This document shows, one piece after another, positions 1 through 5,954 of a stretch of 6,495 nt of DNA. The stretch lies in NCBI GenBank assembly GCA_003695285.1, contig RFIL01000585.1, positions 1 to 6,495 on the forward strand, read 5' to 3'. The notes beneath the pieces were generated by a model. The model saw only the letters and a program-made list of their open reading frames with translations, ran no database searches and was not told where the DNA came from. Numbering within the stretch: the stretch's first letter is position 1; the number at the start of each line of letters is the position of its first letter. Made by a program: the position numbers and the translations under genes. The DNA comes from Calditrichota bacterium (GTDB lineage: Bacteria; Calditrichota; Calditrichia; RBG-13-44-9; J075).

Positions 1-3000
1 CAACGAATACCAATCCCCCGGCCCAGGAACACTGGAACTCCCATCACCATTCGTATCCCCTCCATAACTGTCATCCTTAATAGAAGTGAAAATTATCCTA
101 TTATCGGGATCACCGTCCGCAATCAAAGTGCCCTGAACCATGATGTAACTTCCGGCCATTTTAACAATTACACCCGGTTGAATGGTTAACGTAACTCCCG
201 GTGCGACTGTTAAGCCTCCATTAACCACATATAAGATATTGCTCGGTCCCCAAGTAGTATTGCTCGTAATTGCGCCGCTTACATAAGCCACGCTATCAAT
301 CGTTGTGGTTCCGGTAGTATTTACATGAATCACATTGGAAATGTCGGACAAAAGTCCTGCATCGTCTTCCGCTTTGATGGCGATATAGTAATAAGTGCTG
401 GGTGCCAATCCGGTGATGGTATAGCTCTCCGGTGAACCCGCAGGCTGAGGATTGTTAAGCGTAATTATCGATTGGAAGTTGTTGTTTGTAGGCGGGCTTC
501 CGGTTCGGTAATCAATATGATATTTTGCCGCCGTTCCTACATTTCCATCGTCTCCAGGAGCAGTCCATTGAATAGTAATAGAAGTAGTACTACTGCCAAC
601 ACCCTGCAAATCGGTAATGGTGGACGGCGGTATACTATCATATACTACATGGCTGGCGGTCTGGGTATTGGGATCCCAAACAATATAACCGTTGGTAAAA
701 TCTACCCGGGCCAGGCCGCCCCAATCATATTCGCTGGAAGCAGGATATCCAATTAAAGGAGTGCTAATTAAGCCATTTAAATCATATACCCAATAATCCC
801 AGATACCTTCTCCCATCCAGTAAGCATCCGTATCCACGGTTCGGTACACAATGCCGCCATTGGTCATTTTTTGCTTATAGAACCCCGTTACAAATTCAAC
901 CACCGGTTCAATTGGAATTCCGGTGAGATTATTGGGATGACTGTGAAACACATTTTGAAATTTATTCCGATACACAAATGTTTGCCCATAGACAAACCCC
1001 ACCATATACTCGTACGCAGCCAATATATCTAATCTACCCGCACCCCAATATTTTCTGTCTTCTATCGTCAATGTGCCATCGCCTTGCCAGTGTCCATTGG
1101 GTAAAGGTCCGGCGGAATTTTGCAGGATCATTTTTACATCGTTAGCGGTCAAACCTGGGAATTTTTGTAATAGCAATGCAATTGCTCCGGTTACGTGCGG
1201 GGCTGCTTGACTGGTACCTTGAAAATAACCGAAAGAAACATCATCACTAGCGACAGCTGATTGAATCCATTGTGCCGAAGCCTGAGGAGCATTGCCACCA
1301 GGTGCTGCAATATCAGGTTTACTGACCGTGTTATTGTCATCAGTCCGGGATGGTCCCCTACTGCTATAATAAGCAATATCATTGTTGTAAATTTCTTTAC
1401 CATGTGCAACGACGGTAATTGCACTTTGGGCATAACCGGGGACAGCAATTGTCTGGAAATGATCTCCATTATACAAATGGACAAAACCATGTCGGTAAGG
1501 TTCTCCCCCAGTTGGATAAGAACTATAAACATCAAACGATCCACCGGGGCCATTATTGGTAGCCCTCAGTTCAATGTGATATACTCCTTCATCTATCAGG
1601 TTGTTACCACTCTGAAAGACAAGAAAGATGACATTATCATTATTCCCGGTAGTATAACTGGATTGTCCGTTGTTATAAATTAATACATAATCATCATCGT
1701 TAGGATCCAAAATTGCCGTGAGACCACTACCAAAACTAACCCAATCGCTCCAGAAATTATTTTCATCTGCAACCCTGACATCGAATGCCAAATTCCCATC
1801 ATACCAGATTTCAATTTCCAATTCGTTGTTCGAATATTGTAAGAAAGGAATCCCTGCATTGATCATGATTGTATTTCCATTATCCGGTACAACTCCCCTA
1901 TAATGAAAGTTATACTGTGAAGTAAGTGTACCATAGCCAAAATTTCCGGCTGCTTGTACTAAAATTTTATTTTCGGTAATTTTGCTGTTTATCGCTTGTT
2001 CAAATAACGTAGAACCATCATGTGGATGTGGAACTAATGCGCCCAAACTCGCATTAACAACCAGGGGTTTTCCAGCCGCCGTAGCTTCATCTATCATCCA
2101 TTGTAACGCTTCTAAGTAATCATTTGTGTTTCCAGTAGTTCCATTGACATCGCCCAGATTTCTGAGGCCCGACCATAGCAAATCTGCCTCATAAGCAACC
2201 CCTCTATGTTGGCCATTGTTGCCTCTACCTGCAGCGATACCTGCAACATGAGTAGCATGATGAGCGAGATTATTAATACTTGGGGGGGGGAATCGAGACG
2301 GATCATCGTAAATTATGGGTTGGTTATTACTGTCTAATACTCGCAATTTCCTGAAACGGGTGTTTCCAAATCTATCTCTAAATGTTACATGAGACCATCT
2401 TGGTAATTCAAACTCGATGATACCCACATAAACGCCTTTTCCGGTGATCGAGTCAGCAATTGGATAGTTAACATTTCCTCCCCAAACATCATCGGCATTA
2501 ATATCGGGCACACTGTCGTCAAGTAAAGGATACAGATTTCGAGCCGCTTCAATAAATATCACATCTTTATCCAGAGCAATATCCTCCAGGTCTGCAAGTT
2601 TAACTCTTGCGGTTACGAAATTGCCATCTTTACCTTTGTGGACTCCGATAATATTGAGTTTTTTGTTGTACCTTAATGCCTGACTATTCCTTGTTTTTAT
2701 AAGAACATCTACTGCTGGTTCAGATTCTTTCAGGTCAATTGCAATAACAGAGGCAAAGTTATCGAGCTGCTTATTAAGCCTTTCCCGATCTGCCGCACTT
2801 TTGGGAGTTTGCAGATACCGTTTGGCTTCAATAATAGGGAAAATTAACCAATGATCCAATTTTCTTCTGGCTTCTTCGCTTAATTCCTTACTCAAGTCAA
2901 AGTTCGTGAATCCAATTCCTTCCTGAGCAATGAGGCCTCCGTTAATAGATGGAAATCCTAACAGGATGGACAGCAATAAAATATATTTAACAAAAAATTG

Positions 3001-3015
3001 ACGGATTGAATACAT
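1..3015 (-). CDS. Secreted S8 subtilisin-like multidomain protein, 3' end beyond window
   Basis: An open minus-strand frame of 1005 codons runs from the ATG at 3015 to the window edge without a stop. The start has AGGGGG five bases upstream and an in-frame TAG just before it. Residues 1-30 look like a signal peptide (R5, K10, hydrophobic 11-23, likely cut after LIA). Residues ~85-165 resemble an I9-like propeptide. The S8 domain (~165-665) shows GKGVYVGIIE (E201 at the usual catalytic Asp), HATHVAG (H256), VVNASLG, AAGNFG (oxyanion N358), SSRGPSRTDD and GTSQAAPHVTG (S602). Residues ~365-520 are a beta-rich insertion between N358 and S602, as in CspB-like subtilases. Then come two LGFP-like repeats (~696-790), an FnIII domain (~797-900) and the start of a right-handed beta-helix (~905 on, GVTLTIQPGVIVKM). 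A C-terminal sorting tail is expected outside the window, by analogy with the neighbours. It is probably a surface or extracellular protease, but activity is uncertain because of E201. Confidence 0.9.
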   Translation of the reverse strand, partial: MYSIRQFFVKYILLLSILLGFPSINGGLIAQEGIGFTNFDLSKELSEEARRKLDHWLIFPIIEAKRYLQTPKSAADRERLNKQLDNFASVIAIDLKESEPAVDVLIKTRNSQALRYNKKLNIIGVHKGKDGNFVTARVKLADLEDIALDKDVIFIEAARNLYPLLDDSVPDINADDVWGGNVNYPIADSITGKGVYVGIIEFELPRWSHVTFRDRFGNTRFRKLRVLDSNNQPIIYDDPSRFPPPSINNLAHHATHVAGIAAGRGNNGQHRGVAYEADLLWSGLRNLGDVNGTTGNTNDYLEALQWMIDEATAAGKPLVVNASLGALVPHPHDGSTLFEQAINSKITENKILVQAAGNFGYGTLTSQYNFHYRGVVPDNGNTIMINAGIPFLQYSNNELEIEIWYDGNLAFDVRVADENNFWSDWVSFGSGLTAILDPNDDDYVLIYNNGQSSYTTGNNDNVIFLVFQSGNNLIDEGVYHIELRATNNGPGGSFDVYSSYPTGGEPYRHGFVHLYNGDHFQTIAVPGYAQSAITVVAHGKEIYNNDIAYYSSRGPSRTDDNNTVSKPDIAAPGGNAPQASAQWIQSAVASDDVSFGYFQGTSQAAPHVTGAIALLLQKFPGLTANDVKMILQNSAGPLPNGHWQGDGTLTIEDRKYWGAGRLDILAAYEYMVGFVYGQTFVYRNKFQNVFHSHPNNLTGIPIEPVVEFVTGFYKQKMTNGGIVYRTVDTDAYWMGEGIWDYWVYDLNGLISTPLIGYPASSEYDWGGLARVDFTNGYIVWDPNTQTASHVVYDSIPPSTITDLQGVGSSTTSITIQWTAPGDDGNVGTAAKYHIDYRTGSPPTNNNFQSIITLNNPQPAGSPESYTITGLAPSTYYYIAIKAEDDAGLLSDISNVIHVNTTGTTTIDSVAYVSGAITSNTTWGPSNILYVVNGGLTVAPGVTLTIQPGVIVKMAGSYIMVQGTLIADGDPDNRIIFTSIKDDSYGGDTNGDGSSSVPGPGDWYSL
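2282..2290 (-). repeat. C9 homopolymer inside the S8 coding frame
   Basis: Nine consecutive C on the coding strand span codons 242-245 (F-P-P-P), eleven codons before the catalytic His256. The frame is intact as given. One extra C would bring a stop three codons after the run; one missing C would give an out-of-frame tail ending at 2112. Confidence 0.9.
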
Positions 3016-3020
3016 GCTAT

Positions 3021-3026
3021 CCCCCT
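3021..3026 (-). promoter_or_regulatory. Ribosome binding site of the S8 gene
   Basis: AGGGGG lies five bases before the ATG at 3015. Together with the in-frame TAG immediately upstream, it fixes the start of the S8 protein. A strong Shine-Dalgarno argues against classical Bacteroidota, where such sites are rare. Confidence 0.7.
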
Positions 3027-3051
3027 AATTTTGAAAACTCAAATTGCTGAA

Positions 3052-3079
3052 AATATACAACCTTTTTAAGTTAACTCAA
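3052..3079 (-). promoter_or_regulatory. Candidate sigma70-type promoter of the S8 gene
   Basis: On the minus strand TTGAGT (3079-3074, four of six matches to TTGACA) is followed by a 16-base spacer and TATATT (3057-3052, five of six matches to TATAAT). Transcription would begin around 3045, giving a leader of about 30 bases before the ATG. The TATATTTT stretch also loosely resembles the Bacteroidota TAnnTTTG element. It lies downstream of the terminator hairpin at 3131-3171, so it would give the S8 gene its own transcript. Confidence 0.5.
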
Positions 3080-3130
3080 ATGCCATACCATTTACAACAG
3101 TAATATTCCCGATATCTGTACCAATTCAAT

Positions 3131-3171
3131 AAACCGGGCACCTTTACTAATGAGGTTTAGGTACCCGGTTT
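3131..3171 (-). terminator. Hairpin terminator after the 871-aa gene
   Basis: Arms 3131-3142 (aaaccgggcacc) and 3160-3171 (ggtacccggttt) pair over 12 positions with a single A/C mismatch, leaving a 17-base loop. On the minus strand the right arm ends in TTT and continues ATT, a short U-rich tail. It sits about 70 bases past the stop of the 871-aa gene and before the S8 promoter, the expected place for a Rho-independent terminator. The U tract is short, so efficiency is uncertain. The nearly symmetric A/T flanks could let it act on either strand. Confidence 0.6.
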
Positions 3172-3240
3172 AACAGTTCTTTTTCAATCACAAGCGTAAG
3201 ATGCTCTGGCGTCGATCTTCTGGGATGAAATAAGTGCCTA
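3172..3240. other. Non-coding spacer after the 871-aa gene
   Basis: The 871-aa gene ends in tandem stops, TAG at 3243-3241 and TAG at 3240-3238. The rest up to the hairpin has only a weak AAGAT/ATCTT inverted repeat. I see no small gene or RNA here; it is best read as 3' untranslated sequence. Confidence 0.5.
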
Positions 3241-5856
3241 CTATCTCAACAGCACCATCTTCCGGGTTTGCACATTTGACAGGCTGGCCTGCCCGACGGT
3301 CAGCCGGTAGAGATACACCCCGCTGGCTACCGGCTGCCCGGCGTCGTTGGTGCCGTCCCACTGCACGGTGTGATACCCTGCCGACAGGCGCCGGTTGACC
3401 AGCGTCTTCACCTCCCGCCCCAGCAGATCATACACTTTCAAGGTCACCCATTCCCCATGGGGCAAACCGAATTCCACATTGGTCACCGGGTTGAAAGGGT
3501 TCGGGTAATTTTGCCTCAAAGAAAATTGTTTCGGTAGAGTCTGAATTTTTTCTTGTTCAATCCCAACAAGAACTCCGTTATAAACAGCCTCCATAGTGTC
3601 AGCATTTGCCTGTAAATCCGCCAATCCATCCCCCATTACTATCCCAAAAGCCACCGTTTGGGAATCCCCTACTGTCAGATTAAAAGGTTGAGCGGTAAGC
3701 AATAACCGATAATCTGCCGGGTCCGTTGGAATTGGGGGAAACCCGCTGGTCATATACTGATACCTTTCCGTGTCATTAAATGGTAACGGTGCCCCATAGA
3801 TTGTAGCTGTATGTGGAGTGTTCCCGGAACCCAATAATTTAAGACCAATGTATCCCCCGGGATTTCCTTGGCTGTCATACATATATATTAGGCCCCGTTG
3901 ATTATCATACCCGCCTAAGTCATCATAATAATTGAAAACATCCGGGTCTAACCATACCGCTACAAACAAATCAGTTAAATTTCCATTAATACCAGTATTG
4001 TAAATAGTGTAAGTGATAATAACAAAATCATCACGGGTAGAATCTGACCATTGATAACTTTTTTGGTGCACTTGCAAACCTATCGGTGGGGTGCTAGCAA
4101 ATTGGTCGTCATACCACATACGAATATCCTGATCCGATAATCCTGGAGAAATAGTGGTTATGGAACCCGACGTCTGTTTCCAATCTTCCGGAAAATAGTG
4201 ATAATTCATTACCCGGCTATCTCCCTGAATCTGGGTACCAATCCATAGCCCCCCATCGTAGAGATATGTATTTCCATTCTGTCTTGGCCAATAAGCACTG
4301 TATTCCCTTCCAGACGGGTCTCCTATTTCTGAGGTCTCTCTTAATGAAAGTATCAAATTGCCAACATGATGAATAGGGATGATCTCGAAAGTACCCAATT
4401 GTACATCTATTATATTGGCTGATATATCGGTAACTATTGATGAATATGTAATATGATCACTCAATTGAAAAGGCCCAATGTAAGTCGCCCAAATATTATC
4501 CCCGGCATTTTCATCATTGTGCATTCCGTCATCATACATTTGGATGGGACCAAATGGATTTCCGTTTACTTTATAAGACAATTGAACGTTAGCTATTCCG
4601 CTTTCGTCATCCACATAAGCTTGTATGGTAATAACTTCATTTTGAGTGGGGAGTCCTGAGATATTACTGCTAAGCACTACCGGTGGTGGGTTTGTATCCT
4701 GGGTGATACCAATGATACCATACCAAAAGTGCCAATAATAAGTAATATAAGGCGCCCACCGCCCGGAGGAAAATGAAACAAATGGTTGATTATTTAATAA
4801 GTCAACATTGTAATTTCCGTCCTGTCCAACGTAATGCGTAAATTGAACAGGGGTTGTCCAGGTGTTTCCCCCATCATAACTCTGGATATAATACAGATCA
4901 CTTTGAATAAAATTGAGGAAGCTGGGAGGAGGTTGATAAAATTGATATATCAACCACAGAACGCCGTCCGTTCGTCGTAATAATCTGGGGCGATACTCGT
5001 GATAAGTTGAATTGAGAACAGGAACCGATGCTGACCAGGTGACACCGCCATCATTACTGGTACGTAAATATATATTGTAATTTCCACTTGAATCATCATC
5101 ATAAACTGCTATTAAAGTATTACCGAACCCGGAAACAACGGTTCCATTAACTTCATCAGATGACGATTGGGCGAATATCTGTTCGGAACTCCAGGTAATT
5201 CCATCGTCATTGCTGGTTCGGTAAAAAATATCAAAACCAGTGGTAGATTCATATCGACTATAGAAAAGCCATATTGTTCCGTCTTGAGTTTGAGAAAGGC
5301 TATTCCTTCGGTCGCTGGAATTAAAAGTAATGTTTGTGGAGGAAGACCAGCTAAATCCATTATCGTCAGAATAAATCATTTCTAATCCCTGGCCTCCTCT
5401 CCAAACCACCAAAACCCGTCCGGTATTTGTTTTTAACGTTGATAAATATTGTGCATATACTCCACTGTTAATTACGGTTTGGGGATTCCAGGTTAATCCT
5501 CCATCTAAACTTTGTGAACCATAAATAGTGTCTTGACTTGCCCAGACCATTAAAATGTTTCCATTGGCTAAAATGACCGGAGAAGACTCACTATAGAAAT
5601 AATTAGGATTCTGATAAGGAAAATGTACCGGTTCCGTTATTTGAGTGTGGTTTAAATTTGACATGTCTATGTTCAGGTGACTTAGAGGTTGTAGCCCTTC
5701 CGGTTCGACAAAGTTTTCCAATAGCTCTGGCGAGCAAGTTGTTATAAGCTTTTTCTTTAAAGGCTGGTGTGGTGTTCCAAGCTTCTCCTGGGCACCCAAC
5801 TCGATTAAGAGTCCTGTTATTAACAATACTGAGAAAATTGCGTAAATGCGCTTCAT
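3241..5856 (-). CDS. Secreted Asp-box (BNR) propeller protein with T9SS-type sorting tail
   Basis: Complete 871-residue protein. Its ATG is preceded by GGAGG with an eight-base spacing. Residues 1-22 are a signal peptide (KR, then a hydrophobic stretch, likely cut after LGA). Residues ~70-390 form a beta-propeller with five Asp boxes (S/T-x-D-x-G-x-T-W): S116-W123, S163-W170, S215-W222, S267-W274 and S326-W333. Residues ~391-495 look like an Ig-like domain (MYDDGMHNDENAGDNIW). Residues ~497-745 are a Tyr/Trp/Asp-rich region I cannot assign (DDFVIITYTIYNTG, VAVWLDPDV). Residues ~776-871 are the sorting tail: QNYPNPFNPVT, VYDLLGREVKTL, WDGTNDAGQPVASGVYLYRL and a final KMVLLR. Asp boxes are common to sialidases, but the FRIP arginine motif is absent, so an enzymatic role is not supported. 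Likely a surface-anchored or released glycan- or protein-binding protein. Its tail DNA is much richer in GC than its body. Confidence 0.93.
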   Translation of the reverse strand: MKRIYAIFSVLLITGLLIELGAQEKLGTPHQPLKKKLITTCSPELLENFVEPEGLQPLSHLNIDMSNLNHTQITEPVHFPYQNPNYFYSESSPVILANGNILMVWASQDTIYGSQSLDGGLTWNPQTVINSGVYAQYLSTLKTNTGRVLVVWRGGQGLEMIYSDDNGFSWSSSTNITFNSSDRRNSLSQTQDGTIWLFYSRYESTTGFDIFYRTSNDDGITWSSEQIFAQSSSDEVNGTVVSGFGNTLIAVYDDDSSGNYNIYLRTSNDGGVTWSASVPVLNSTYHEYRPRLLRRTDGVLWLIYQFYQPPPSFLNFIQSDLYYIQSYDGGNTWTTPVQFTHYVGQDGNYNVDLLNNQPFVSFSSGRWAPYITYYWHFWYGIIGITQDTNPPPVVLSSNISGLPTQNEVITIQAYVDDESGIANVQLSYKVNGNPFGPIQMYDDGMHNDENAGDNIWATYIGPFQLSDHITYSSIVTDISANIIDVQLGTFEIIPIHHVGNLILSLRETSEIGDPSGREYSAYWPRQNGNTYLYDGGLWIGTQIQGDSRVMNYHYFPEDWKQTSGSITTISPGLSDQDIRMWYDDQFASTPPIGLQVHQKSYQWSDSTRDDFVIITYTIYNTGINGNLTDLFVAVWLDPDVFNYYDDLGGYDNQRGLIYMYDSQGNPGGYIGLKLLGSGNTPHTATIYGAPLPFNDTERYQYMTSGFPPIPTDPADYRLLLTAQPFNLTVGDSQTVAFGIVMGDGLADLQANADTMEAVYNGVLVGIEQEKIQTLPKQFSLRQNYPNPFNPVTNVEFGLPHGEWVTLKVYDLLGREVKTLVNRRLSAGYHTVQWDGTNDAGQPVASGVYLYRLTVGQASLSNVQTRKMVLLR
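3305..3360 (-). repeat. GC-rich sorting-tail block, copy 1 (56 bp)
   Basis: This segment of the 871-aa gene encodes the WDGTNDAGQPVASGVYLYR stretch of the sorting tail. It matches 6007-6062 in the neighbouring gene at 54 of 56 bases, differing only at 3324 and 3328. Sequence on both sides is clearly more diverged. Confidence 0.85.
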
Positions 5857-5864
5857 CGCCCTGT

Positions 5865-5869
5865 CCTCC
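5865..5869 (-). promoter_or_regulatory. Ribosome binding site of the 871-aa gene
   Basis: GGAGG on the minus strand ends eight bases before the ATG at 5856. It supports that start, which is followed directly by a good signal peptide. Confidence 0.75.
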
Positions 5870-5896
5870 AGTTTTTTGAATGCCCAAAAATTTATT

Positions 5897-5926
5897 AATA
5901 TGGTCTTACACCTTTACAATTGTCAG
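5897..5926 (-). promoter_or_regulatory. Weak promoter candidate of the 871-aa gene
   Basis: The 97-base gap after the LVIVD gene has no hairpin terminator. It does contain CTGACA (5926-5921), an 18-base spacer and CATATT (5902-5897). Alternative pairings such as TTGTAA with TAATAA (5919-5914 and 5897-5892) are equally weak. The gene may have its own promoter here or be read through from the LVIVD gene; the sequence does not decide. Confidence 0.25.
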
Positions 5927-5954
5927 GACATGATTGGTTATGAAAACATCAATT

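Noticed and set aside
1261..1683. Plus-strand open frame of 140 codons
   Set aside because: It lies wholly antisense to the S8 protease domain, has no recognisable domain or ribosome binding site, and its protein has no family character. It is a shadow.
2112..2306. Possible frameshift of the S8 gene at the C9 run
   Set aside because: Reading codon by codon from 3015 to 1, the frame is continuous. The catalytic His, Asn and Ser motifs all lie in the same frame, so the gene is intact as given.
3172..3240. Small gene or regulatory RNA in the gap after the 871-aa gene
   Set aside because: It has no start with a ribosome binding site and no strong structure beyond the hairpin at 3131-3171.
4687..5649. 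Annotation of the Asp-box protein as an active sialidase
   Set aside because: Asp boxes are structural and occur in many non-sialidase propellers. The FRIP arginine motif and a recognisable sialidase active site are not seen.
5603..5887. Minus-strand open frame overlapping the start of the 871-aa gene
   Set aside because: It is the same DNA in another frame. The 871-aa frame has the signal peptide, a ribosome binding site at proper spacing and clear domains.
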